64,000 nucleotides of DNA. Source: Morella rubra. Lineage: Eukaryota; Streptophyta; Magnoliopsida; Fagales; Myricaceae. The stretch lies in the NCBI GenBank assembly GCA_003952965.2, contig CM025853.1, positions 1,885,971-1,949,970 on the forward strand, read 5' to 3'. The notes below the pieces were generated by a model. It was not told the origin of the DNA. It did no database searches and saw only the letters and a program-made list of their open reading frames with translations. Positions 1 through 10,675 of the stretch are shown here, piece after piece (the stretch's first letter is position 1; the number at the start of each line of letters is the position of its first letter). Position numbers and translations under genes: made by a program.

Positions 1-632
1 TATTTATTGTGATAAAATAGATAATTTAATAAAGAAGAGAGATTATTTTATTAAAATAAAATTTTAATATTAACAAATATGTAGCATGCAAATACTCGTG
101 AATAATTAAGGAGGTTCTGTAAAGCCTTCAGTGAGCTCATCACATGGGGCTCCCTGTTGCGAATTCAATTTTTTCTGTCTTTTTGCTGATCTCCTGTTTG
201 CATGAAGTTACGTGTCTAGTTGTCGCTTCACAACGGTTGGAGTTTTATGAAATAAGAGATTAAAATCAAAACCATTATCCATTGGTACTTGTTCTCGTCA
301 TTTGACTGGTGCAATCCAAAACTATTATCCACTGGTACTTGTTCTCACATATTGCAGCTAATATGATATCTTTTAAGGAGGCTACAAGACAAATGGCTTC
401 GGATTTTGCTCCAAATGCCACGGCATTTCTAAGCTCGCCATGGTAGCAAAGCTCGAGTAACAATCATATAACTACTGCAGGAAAAGTACAGCACTTTTAA
501 GCTACAGAATCTTTCAGCATTGCACAAGTGCATCGACTGTATTTAGGCGAACAATGTATGGTTATAGGTATAATTTCTTATCCAAATCCAAATTGTACAA
601 AGCCTAGAAAAGAGAAAAGAAAAACGAAAAAT
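1..632. other. Left-edge sequence without a recognised gene
   Basis: The first 100 bases are very AT-rich and resemble the AT-rich MITE-like segments found elsewhere in the window. An imperfect short direct repeat (about 30 bp, around 270-300 and 319-347, sharing 'ggtacttgttctc') is the only other structure. The right part is probably the 3' untranslated region of the minus-strand gene that ends at 633. No coding sequence could be supported on either strand. Confidence 0.5.
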
Positions 633-1074
633 TTAATCCTCCTGTTTCCTGGAGAAAGAAGATATCAGAAAGATACAGACAGGAAAAACTATGAAGGCTG
701 AAAGCTTTAGCAAGTCCTCAGTCTGCTTTGATATGACTCCGATCCTTGACCAGTCACCACTGTACCTGAACATTGAAAACTTATCTACATGAGAAAGAGA
801 GAGTACAAGTTTGTGATCCAATATAGAAGAAAGAGGGTGAAAGAAAGAATAGATACCCAGCATCGATGAATCCCAGCCCAAGCACGGCCACAACAGAGCG
901 AGCGAGGATTGGGTTGGACACTCTCAATGGGAAGATGTTTTTCTCCTGGGTACCTGGATTCTCAGAAAAATCTTTCCTTTTAGCCATTGTGGTTCGAAAT
1001 TCTTTGCCATTTGTCTTCGCAATCGGATAAGGAGGCAGGCCGTTGAAGATGAAGCTTTTTTCTGTGACCAGCAT
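633..1074 (-). CDS. Small plant membrane protein of unknown function (2 exons)
   Basis: Two exons on the minus strand, 1074-857 and 765-633, join in frame across a 91-bp intron (donor GTATCT, acceptor TTCAG) to give 116 aa. The protein has a basic N-terminal part and a conserved-looking centre with VLGLGFIDAGYSGDWSRIG, whose last residues span the splice junction. It ends in a hydrophobic stretch (about residues 92-109, LSAFIVFPVCIFLI) and a charged tail. It looks like a small one- or two-pass membrane protein, possibly plastid-targeted given its Ser/Lys-rich start. I recall similar uncharacterised plant proteins but cannot assign a function. The ATG at 1074 is the first in frame; a second Met 29 residues further in (MAKRKDF) could also be the start. 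It is divergent from NUP43, with only 278 bp between the two start codons. Confidence 0.7.
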
Positions 1075-1352
1075 TTCGTCTTCTCTTTCCTCTCTCTCTC
1101 TCCCTCCTCGGCCACCACTTGCATTCGATATGGTCGACCTTACAAGTGCAAAAGAGTAATTTCAAGAAAGTTGGAAAATTTTACATTTTATATTTTTTTA
1201 ATTGCCTCTCACTTTACAATTTACAGACGAAAGAATTCTAGCAGGTTTGAGGTTTTCAGTTCCCACCAAGCACAGCTTCTTCGAAGACACTCTCACCCTT
1301 CCATTCCAATCTGACAGCGACAGCCAGCTCAAAACCCCGATAAACCCCAACC
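1075..1352. promoter_or_regulatory. Shared divergent promoter of the small membrane protein gene and NUP43
   Basis: Only 278 bp separate the two opposite start codons, so both 5' leaders and core promoters must share this stretch. It contains a CT-rich tract at about 1080-1105 (GA-rich in the sense of the minus-strand gene) and an AT-rich stretch around 1180-1210, which is the only TATA-like sequence. The promoter role is inferred from position. Confidence 0.5.
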
Positions 1353-4300
1353 ATGGCGATCCCAGGCACGGCCCTCCGTGAGCCTCCCCAAGTCCACAGA
1401 CTCCCACAATCCAAATACATTGACTCCGTCCGTTGGCTCCCCCAGCAATCCGCATTCGACCGCCACGCCGTCCTCGCCCTCTCCGACCCATCCTCCGACT
1501 CCTCCCCATCTCTCGAAATACTCTCCCTCAGCTCCCAAACGTTATCCCTAACCACGCAATGCATCTGGAACCCACCCTCCCGAGTTTCCTCCCTCCGAAC
1601 CTCCCAAACCCCGACCCTCAAGCCCGTCATTGCCGCCGCCACCTTCTCCGGTTCGCTTCACCTCCTTTTCACGAACTCCATTGACGCCTCGCTTGAATCG
1701 GAGGTTTCGGTCCCGGAGGAGGGACTCCACGTGGGACCAGTGTCCTGTGTGGACGTGTTGGACGGTGGGGCAGAGTGTGTGAGCGTAGGGGAGGACGGGA
1801 GGGTCAATCTGGTGAGCGTTTCGGGTTCCAGGTTGAATTTACGGCGTATCTTTGATAGCCACGGACTGGTCTCGTACACCGCGGTGAAATGGGCGTCGCC
1901 GGCCGAGTTCGTGACCGGTGGGTATGGGTTTAGCCTTCAATGGTGGGATCAGAGGAAGCCCGGCGGGGCGGTTTCTCAGTTCAAGGGCGACTGGTAAGTG
2001 ATTTTTCGCTTATTTTTTTTATATATTCACGGTTGTTCTTTACACGTACAAAATGTAGTGGATTATTCAGATTATGTTTCTATTATAGACAATTTCCCGA
2101 GGGAAATGAAATTGGGTAATCGGTGAATTGGGGTAGAACTTTCTCAAATTTGGCCGTCTCAAAAACTCAAAACTCGAATGGAAATTTTTTAATAGAAATT
2201 TCGCCCACCAACAATCAACCTGCTACTACTAACCTAGAGAACTTCCATAGGTATGGGCTTACGTCTTTGTGATTCCATATATGTAGTTATGTAGCTGGGG
2301 GGTGGGTAAATGTACCTGCAAATAATATGATGAAAAAAAGCGAATAATAGGCCAATTTTTTTTTTTCCTAATCAGCGAGTCTTGTTGGCATTTAGCATTT
2401 GTTTTGCCTTAGTCTTAAAAAAAAATAGAGGTTTATTTGTGTGTATTTTGCACTGAAAATGTAAATGTGTATTCTAAGCGACGTGTGAAATGTTTGGAGC
2501 ATTTCTTCCATCATTTCCTCCTTTTTATTCTTTTCATGGGCCCATTTCTTTCTAAGGTTTCCTAGGAAGAAATTTGATTTTATCCTTGTAAATGTGTCTT
2601 CTAAGCGACATATGTGAAATGTTTAGAGCACTTCTTGCCTTTTTATTCTTTTCATGGGTCCATTTCTTTCTAAGGTTTCCTACGAAGAAATTTGATTTTA
2701 TCCTCTATAAAATCAATCTGCATTGAGCTCATGACTAGAAAATACGATTAAGGACCAGTAGTTCACTAAACTTGTGGTTGGTAATTTGTCTTTATGTTGA
2801 ATAAGGCTTCAGTACTATAAGGAATAATGCATATTCTGTCTTTTGTGGTGGTAATGTTTCAGGGCTGAGGGAACAACTTCTGGAATTGTTCACTCCATTG
2901 ATATCCATCCATCAAGAAAACACACTTGTCTTGTAAGATTGCTTCTCCACAATTCTTCACTTAGTATATAGCTTACTTTTGTTTACGTGATGGATTGCAT
3001 GCCACCTCCCTCCCTCTGTCTTATGCTTTGGTTATTTCAAGGGTGGAATGTTGGAAGTGAGATGCACGATCTGTTCTGTTCCTAGCTGTGCGTTTCTACC
3101 ATCCTCCATAGTCCCATTAACCCCCCCCCCCCCCCCCCCAAACATTTTAGCTGTGCATCCCTTTCTTTCTTCTGTTCTTAAATTCTTAAAAGTTTTTTGA
3201 ACTTACCTCTTTATGCTCCCTGCAATTGAAAATCGATCTTATACTCCAATGTGATACCCTTATCTACGAACTTGCCAGGTAATCCTCAGCTTGAAGTTGA
3301 AGATTACCTAGGGAATGTGGAAGAGGGCACACATATTGGGAACCCAATACTATGCTAAAATGTTGAAGGAATCTGGATGCTAGTAAAACTGGTTTAGTAT
3401 TCTTCTTAGTATCAGGTCTTGACAGTTTATTGCTTGCATGGCTGCTAGAAAAGCATGTCATTGCCTATTGTTCTGCAGCAGTTAGTTCTTGTATTAGGTA
3501 ATATCTGATGACGTTTGGTGCAACTGTTAGTTTACATATACAAGCAGTATAATTGACATGTTTTTGCACTGTGGTGGAGGAATTTGCTTGTTGATATACT
3601 GATTCTAAAAGGCCTATCGATGCTTTCCTTTCATAGAATTTTTTTTTTTTTATAAGTTTCCTTGCATAGAATTTGGGACCGTGAAACATGCCATGATCCA
3701 ATAATGTAGCTTATGTAGGTGGCATTTTAAATTCATCATATTATATTTTTCATGCTGGCAAGAGTGAGTGGTAGCAATGCTTACAATCCAAAGGTCATCG
3801 ACCAGTAAATGGTTTTCTCCTTGTTATCATTGTTCATGACTATAATACATTCAAATGGTTTTCTACCTTTAAAATCACTCTGTTTAAGGTTCAAATTTGT
3901 TCTGTTTAACACTACCATGAAAATCGGAGTGTTAAATTATGAAACCATGTGCTATGCCTCTATTCCATAGTGGACCCAATTTCTGATGTGAGTAGTTGAT
4001 ATTGTACGTATTTGTCTGATTTTATGTAAGCATATGTACTATTAGCTAGTTTTCTGGGTGAAAATTTAGTTTGATATTATCTTGTGCAATTATATTCGTT
4101 TTGTATGCATAGGCCGGAGGCTCCTTAGGCACTGTATTTGCCTGGGATCTTAGGTGGCAACAAAAGCCGATTATTCTTTCTGGTGTTGGGAGAGGTGAGA
4201 CTGCAGCCCATTCAGCATGCGAAAGTGAGGTCTGGGAAGTTCAGTATGACCGCTACACGAAGTCTACAAACACTGGCAATGTCTCATCCTCACGGATCTT

Positions 4301-4761
4301 ACCTGCTATGATCTGCTCAGAAGATGGGATCCTTGCTGTTGTTGAACAAGGTATGGGTTCGTGTTGCAATTATTGTTGATTGACCTACTAGAATGGATAA
4401 AATATTCCCTGTCAATTTCACTTGTTTATAGGTGGAATGATTGCTTTTGATTTTGGAATTGCTTCCAAAAGCTAAACTAGGACTGATCACTGTTTGTATT
4501 GCACAGATGAAGAACCGATTGAGCTGTTGGCAGAACCTTGTGCAATCAACAGCTTTGACATTGACCGGGAAAACCCCTCGGTAAGCAATAATTGTAATGA
4601 TATTTGTTTGCACTTTGTCGAATGGTGAAATAATATCATTTCTTTATTTATTACCACCAACTGCTGAGATTTATTTTCTCTGATGCTTCCTTGTTTTCCT
4701 GAGGCAGGACGTCATATGCAGTTTGGAATGGGAATCCATTGCCATCCTAACAAGGCCCTAA
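1353..4761 (+). CDS. NUP43: Nucleoporin NUP43 (WD40 protein of the Nup107-160 complex)
   Basis: Five exons: 1353-1993, 2863-2932, 4113-4350, 4507-4580 and 4708-4761. All borders are GT/AG and the frame is kept, giving 358 aa. The N-terminus (RLPQSKYIDSVRWLPQ) and the WD40-like strands, for example SLQWWDQR at the end of exon 1 and GTVFAWDLRW near residues 243-252, match plant NUP43 (Arabidopsis At4g30840 type). The C-terminus (DVICSLEWESIAILTRP) is also typical of the family. NUP43 is a beta-propeller subunit of the outer Y-complex of the nuclear pore, needed for pore assembly and mRNA export. Exon 1 is long and GC-rich (about 60%) compared with its introns. Intron 3 is 1.2 kb and intron 2 holds a 19-bp C run near 3121. 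The start is the first ATG of the conserved frame. Confidence 0.92.
2461..2705. repeat. Imperfect tandem duplication in NUP43 intron 1
   Basis: Two neighbouring units (about 2461-2587 and 2588-2705) share 'gtaaatgtgt.ttctaagcga', then 'tttttattcttttcatggg' and 'tttctttctaaggtttcct'. The second unit lacks a few bases. It is a simple local duplication inside the intron. Confidence 0.8.
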
Positions 4762-5868
4762 TGACTAGAAACGCATTTGAAGTTTAAGGTTGAATTGTAC
4801 TCCATTCCTCTTTCGAAGGGTCTACATGCAAGAAATGAGGTCTGACCAGATACTAAGCGCTGGAATGGTGGATCTTCCCCATCAAGGATGTAGTTTGTGA
4901 GTGGCTTGTAGGACTGAACCAGAAACTAACACACTAGTTTTGTACTCGCCTTTCTGGCATATATATAGCTTAGAAATTGTTGTTGTGCATTTGGGAGCAG
5001 TATCGTTCGAGGAAAGCAGCTTGAAAATTCACATTCACCTATTTGGGTGAGCTTTTTCACGCTTGCCCAAAACTCAGAGACAACACATCAAATTATAATT
5101 TCAGAGTTCAACCGATGATGAGAGCAAAGTTTGTGTTGTTACTTCCAATGTAAATATATGTGAGAATTAATAGTCTTTCGCTCACTCCTTCCTCCAAACC
5201 GGGTTGAGTGGCAAGCGAACGAGCTGTCACCGCCTATTGGCAACCGGCCCGGAATGGCGGAGTAGACAAGGCAAATAATTAAGATTTTTTAGAAATTTTA
5301 AGAATGTTGTGAAAATTTGAGTAAATTAGAATTTTACTGGATTTTGAAGAAAAAAATAGTGAAAAATAAAAATTTTGTAAAGTTAAAAAAATAAGAGAAA
5401 TGATTTGAGTTAATTTTTTTATATTTATGGTAATAAAAAAGATAATTTGAGTGAGATTATTTTGAAGTTTTTTTTAATCAAAAATTTGAGTTAAATTTTA
5501 TTTATATTCAAAAAATTTAGATAGATAATTTTTTTTTTCAATATTTTAGATTTACAAATATTACAAATACAAAACTCCTTACAAAACAGAGGGAGAAAAT
5601 TATTAAACGTTTCTTCCTCTTTATTTTTGGTTACTTTTTGGCCAGTACTTTCCTTTATAAGGGATCTCTTTCTTTCGTTTTTTGTAAATCTTTACAAGGG
5701 ATCCTCGCGGGTGCATTACACACCGTGAACACGCATGGTGCCTCACCCGTAAAATCTCACTAAAATCCAAGAAAGATTGAGGGCCCTCAATCTTTATCCG
5801 CTTCACAGTCCACCACAAACACCTTCTTCTGCTGCAAAAAATTGAAACGGCAGAAGAAGCTTGAAAAA
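4762..5868. other. NUP43 3' region, AT-rich MITE-like segment, RPL35 promoter
   Basis: The first ~450 bp are probably the 3' untranslated region and terminator of NUP43. About 5275-5560 is over 75% A+T and resembles segments near 11840-12115 and, reversed, near 39475-39700: all share the order 'agaattttactggattttga' then 'aaaattttgtaaagtt' with changes. This looks like a MITE family. From about 5580 to 5868 is the promoter and leader of RPL35. Confidence 0.5.
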
Positions 5869-8800
5869 ATGGCTTGTGCAACCTTAACGGTGTCGTTCGG
5901 ATTCAGAATTTCTTCCTCATTATGCCCTCTTCCTTCGGCTCGGGCGTCTCAGGGTCTCTCGGTCCATCTCGCTCCGTTCAACAAGTTGAGCACGCTGAGA
6001 CTCGGTTCCTCACATAGCGTTTCTGTATTCGGCTCAGTTCTACCACAGAAGCTCTGCACAATCTCTCCCTTCCCTCATAGGCTTCGTTCTCTCACAATTG
6101 TCTCAGCCAAAGGTTACAAAAGGAAGACCCACAAGGTCCCACCTCCCCCTAGGTTATCTTTCCTTCCTAAATGAAAATTCTTGAGCTGTTATGTTAAATG
6201 AAACGGTAATACAAAATCCCATAATTGAATTTGAGTTCTACATACCCCAACAAGGTTTTCAAATGCCACGGCATTTGCATTTCCAAATGACACTTAGTTC
6301 TGGGTGATTAAATCAACTGCAAGGTTCAATTTTGTTGGTTGCTTTCTCTTTCCTACATATTCTCAGTATTGAATAAACTCTATTTATCTCGACATAGTTT
6401 TTTTTTTTTTTTCAAATTTTAATTATTTGCTGAAGTGTTTGTTGATAGGCTTCAGCGAAGCGATTCAGGGTCACTGGTAGAGGAAAAATAGTTCGGAGGA
6501 GAGCTGGAAAGCAACACTTGCTGTATAAGAAGAACAACAAGAGAAAATTACGACTCTCCAAAATGGTCCGGTTTTTTCCGACGTTATCTCTAGATTTATG
6601 ATAAGAGACATAAGACTTAAATTCTTCTGCAAGATTCTTTACGAACCTAAAGTCTACCCATTGATTCATATGAATTGACTTGCTCCTCTTTTGCTAATAT
6701 ATATATTTTTTTTCGGGAACTTGATATGGAATTTTGTCTTTTATATAATACACGCTTAAGGTCTCTCCATTTGATCAACGTTGTGACATGAAATTTATTT
6801 TGGGGAATGGATTTGATATTTCTTTCGGGATGCTTTGATTTCACCATTTAGAGATACTTCGTTTACTAGAACACTAAATAAGTTCCACTTAGAGGGGGAT
6901 ACAGAAGGAACATGTAATTAGGTTTATTGGATCATGTGTGTGTAAATAGGGAGCTGTGGTGAGAGTTGAGGTATTCTATTCTCTCCCGTTGTTAGCTTCT
7001 AAAGAAGTTTACAAAAATCTCTAAAGAGCAGCCATCTCCAGTGTTAGGTGATGGAAATAAAGATTCAACCAATTGCATTGTCTTGATCTTTATTACATAT
7101 ACTCTCAGATATTCCCTTCTAATGCGATAAAGTAACTTATCCCAGTATGCTTCTAGGTGTCATAGGATAAGTGATACTTCTGCAAGAACATTGTCATTTT
7201 TTGCTCAGCTTTTGATGCCATCTTGATGATGATTCCCTTAATACAATATCAGAGTAAGGATCGCTACAGACTAGAATATGTAGCTACACCCTCAGCTTGA
7301 TCTGTACTGAATTGATATCAATCTACGTTTTTCTGTCACAGAACAATGCAACAAGTGCTTGATGAGGATACTCTCATTGAGATATTCTCCTTCTTTGTAT
7401 TAATGCTGGTTGTGACGGAATGAGATGGATGCTCATTGCCAAGATTAATTAGAACTTAAGACAGAAAAACTCGTTTGGAAAGATCATTAAAAATCCCAGT
7501 AGTTTGCTTCTCACAAAAAGGGCCTGTTGTCTGTCCTTTTTCTCGTATCTTCATCAATCTGTCAGTCTGTTAGTCTGTTCATATGTTGTATTCTGTTGAT
7601 ACTTCTGTCAAAAATTGTGCTCTTGTATGGAACATTTATGTTCTGTAAATTATCAGTTGCTCAGCAGAACAAGTTCCATGCGGCAGTATCATGTGATTTT
7701 CATTGTAATGTGATGATGAATTCCCTCCCATATTATTCCCTTTTTGTATTTGTTATCTGGTCTTTTCTGTTATCTCCCCCCAACGATTTGTATCATTGAG
7801 TAAAATTTGACATCAAATTAGATAGTAATCATTTACACACGTGATCCCAATCCCTGTCAAATTACCGTATTACCCTTGAATCTCAAAAAGTCATGATTAA
7901 ATGAGCTTCAAAACCCAATAAGCGAAAATCGTGACTTGTTGCAACTCATTAAATCTGACTGCAACTCATTAAATTGTGACTTGTTTAATATTCAAGGCAA
8001 TATAGTAATTTAATAGGGATTAAGGTCACGTAAGAGGCACGTGTGTAAAGATTACCATCTAATTTGAATTTCACCAAAAGATAACATAATGGGCATATTT
8101 TTTTTTTCGTAAAAGAACAGCCTGAAGACTTTTGTGTTGTCAAGTGATGGTTATATTGAGTTGGTTCCCTACCACCCTGGTTCTATTAGAAAGATTAAGA
8201 AGAGATGCTCTCTAGACTCGGTGAAATGACTTATAATTAGCTACACTTTTGGAGATTTAGCAGAACAGGATCAGCTTTCGTTTAGGTTTTCTCTGTACTA
8301 GGAATTGACTTATCATCTATCAGTAGTTTATGTTTGGCATTCGTTCTCAATTTGCACTGTTTTGGAATGGAAAATATATTGTTAGGCAGGTCACAGAACA
8401 TTTTTTTTTTGTTTTTGGTCCTTCATTGTTTTTGTCTGGTGTAATCGTAAAATCTCGACTGTCAAGTGCTAGTGCATGAGTTTGAGTCTTGAGAGTGGTT
8501 GCTTTTGAGACTAAACAAAAAGAACAAAAAGGAGGAAATAAACTGTTAAGCCGACCCCCTTCCCATGATCTCGTGCTAGTGGGACCAGAACTGAGTAATG
8601 TTCCTAGAGGACTAGGAAATAGTGAAATACTTGAGGTTTTACAGGAAAATCTCACAGGATTGGGCTCAATGTACACCTAGGTGTTTATTCTTTTAACATA
8701 CGTTTTCACCTTCAAGAATTGTTTGCTGAGATGGATGCTCATTGCCAAGATTAATTAGAACTTAAGACAGAAAAACTCGTTTGGAAAGATATAACTTCCT

Positions 8801-9094
8801 TAAATGCTTTCATTTAGCAACAATGGATCTTGATGTCTTGTTTGGTTTGGAATCAAAAGACTCTGTTTTGAATGAATTCAAAAACGGTTTATTTAACTTT
8901 ACTTGCTTGGTTCCTCCTCATGGAGTACTAATTTTCTCTCTCTACTCTATAATCGGATCTCAGTTTCCATTCGAAGATTGCTCTCTCACATTACTTTGGT
9001 TTGTTGTCATGTGCAGCATGCAGTCAGCCGGAGTGACTATGACAATGTGATCGGGGCCTTGCCATATCTGAAAGTGGATAGAAATGCCAAGTAG
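5869..9094 (+). CDS. RPL35: Plastid 50S ribosomal protein L35 (bL35c), nuclear-encoded
   Basis: Three exons (5869-6135, 6449-6565, 9017-9094) all join in phase 0 to give 153 aa. Residues 1 to about 78 are a Ser/Arg-rich chloroplast transit peptide starting [12 protein letters not shown]. The mature part is a full bL35 domain: GYKRKTHK, then [19 protein letters not shown], then [19 protein letters not shown] and the end [12 protein letters not shown]. The protein binds 23S rRNA in the large subunit of the plastid ribosome. The first ATG of the frame is at 5869. Intron 2 is 2.45 kb, unusually long for so small a gene. It carries a transposon-derived palindrome (7768-8094) between two exact 64-bp direct repeats, so it has grown by insertion or duplication. 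Confidence 0.95.
7422..8790. repeat. Exact 63-64-bp direct repeats bracketing 1.24 kb of RPL35 intron 2
   Basis: The sequence starting 'gagatggatgctcattgcc' and ending 'actcgtttggaaagat' occurs identically at 7422-7484 and 8728-8790. One extra T matches on the left side. The stretch between the copies contains the inverted MITE core at 7768-8094. The identity suggests a fairly recent duplication or insertion event. Confidence 0.9.
7768..8094 (-). mobile_element. Core of a MULE-type palindromic MITE, inverted relative to the copy at 9865-10392
   Basis: From 'gttatctccccccaacg' to 'gataacataatgggc', this segment is the near-exact reverse complement of the inner ~320 bp of the element at 9865-10392. 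It includes 'gtaaaatttgacatcaaatt' and 'aaaacccaataagcgaaaat'. Its own two halves are imperfect inverted repeats. The outer ~90 bp of each arm are missing and no target-site duplication was seen, so it is a truncated or rearranged copy. Confidence 0.8.
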
Positions 9095-9864
9095 ACAGGA
9101 TATTTTTATGTTGCGAGAGGCACCTATCTGATTTGCAACATGTTGATTCTTCACATTTATGTAAAAGGCTAGTGTTTTGATTGTATCTTCCCGGGGAAGT
9201 TTCAGGTACTTGGTCTTCCAGACCCTGGAATTTCTCCCAAGTTATTGTAGCTTCTCCACCTTTCTTAACCCTCAGCTTGGTGTACTCGATTTGGCTACAG
9301 AATGATGGTTCTTCAATCTTTAATGAAACTCTCAAGGCGAAGTTCAGCTCTAACTCAATAGATGAAGTTTCTAATTTGGACATACGAGTGCCTAGAATTA
9401 AAATCTTTGAACGTTAATTTGATGCTGAACTAAGGGCCTGTAACGAAATCTAAGAAGGTATGGGAAATTGGAGTCGCATGAACACAGCAACATCTTCCTG
9501 TGTGTAATCCACTGACCAAGAAGAATAAGCACTTTAAAAAGAGAAGAAACTGGGAAAAATAAAAAAGAAGAGGGGGTTGGTAGGATTGGCACCAGGTACC
9601 AAGAGGAAGCAAAACCCGTGATTCATAACATGTTAAACCCGTTCGGCACATCTTTGACATTCTATGAATACAAAAAAGTTCAAGTCACCAGGGAATTATA
9701 TTGCTGGTGTAAACCTGTCTCGAAGAGTAGATCCTCTGGTGGTGCGCAGAGATTTGCCTAATGGTAAGAGCAGCAACTTTATGTCTATATGACTTGAATT
9801 TAGTATGTTGAGTTTATAAAAGATGATCTCCCAACAATTAGGCTAGTGTTCCAAGATTATTTAA
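9095..9864. other. RPL35 3' flank without recognised gene
   Basis: The sequence just after the RPL35 stop codon is probably its 3' untranslated region. The rest has no supported gene. A short sequence resembling 'atctcccaacaattaggcta' at about 9826-9846 recurs at about 10403-10421, outside the two ends of the next transposon. Confidence 0.5.
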
Positions 9865-10392
9865 GGGTTAAATACACTTTGCACTTCTTATGGTCAGGAA
9901 TGTTGACACATTACATCCCAAATATTTTTATTTTTTAGACATGGAGCCCATTATGTTATCTTCTTCAACAATTTACACTTCGGAGTGAAATTTACCATCA
10001 AATTAGATGGTAATCGTTTACACACGTGCCTCTTACGTGACCTTAATCCCTATTAAATTACTATATTGTCCTTGAATATTAAACAAGTCACAATTTAATG
10101 AGTTGCAAATAAGTCACGATTTAATGAGTTGCAACAAGTCACGATTTTCGCTTATTGGGTTTTGAAGCTCATTTAATCATGACTTTTTGAGATTCAAGGG
10201 TAATACGGTAATTTGACAGGGATTGGGATCACGTGTGTAAATGATTACTATCTAATTTGATGTCAAATTTTACTCAATGATACAAATCGTTGGGGGGAGA
10301 TAACATGATGGGCTTAATGTTTTAAAAATAAAATATTGAGATGCAATGTGTGAACACTTCCAAATATAAAGGGTATAAAATGTATTTAACTC
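9865..10392. mobile_element. Palindromic Mutator-like (MULE) MITE with 9-bp target-site duplication
   Basis: This 528-bp element has two arms of roughly 230-260 bp that are imperfect inverted repeats of each other. The left arm begins GGGTTAAATACACTTTGCAC and the right arm, read in reverse, begins GAGTTAAATACATTTTATAC. Both then run through similar sequence to 'gcccattatgttatc' / 'gcccatcatgttatc'. The flanking 9-mers are attatttaa (9856-9864) and attatgtaa (10393-10401), 8 of 9 matching, which fits a Mutator-type duplication. It has no coding capacity, so it would have been moved by a transposase encoded elsewhere. Confidence 0.85.
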
Positions 10393-10477
10393 ATTATGTA
10401 ATCTATCAACAATTAGGCTAATGCTCGAGGCCATTCTATCAATATCTCCCTGTTCTAATTTTTGTCTTCTCCGAGGA

Positions 10478-10675
10478 CACAGCTCTAGAGAGTATAGTTA
10501 TTCATTTAAACAGTAAAAAGAGAAAAGAAATTGTTAAAAATGTCTGGAAATGGACGCCAAAGAAACATTTACTTTATTCACAGCTCTAGAGAATAGTTAT
10601 TCATTTAAACAGTAAAAAGAGAAAAGAAATTGTTTTTAAGTCCGGAAATGGAGGCCAAAGAAACATCTACTTTAT
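10478..10675. repeat. Tandem duplication, two ~100-bp units
   Basis: Units 10478-10578 and 10579-10675 both run from 'cacagctctagaga' to 'actttattc', with 'cagtaaaaagagaaaagaaa' in the middle and a few substitutions and indels. It lies between RPL35 and the TRF-like gene. Confidence 0.85.

Noticed and set aside
1198..1730. Minus-strand and alternative frames over NUP43 exon 1
   Set aside because: GC-rich coding exon shadows; the plus-strand frame continues through four further exons with conserved protein sequence.
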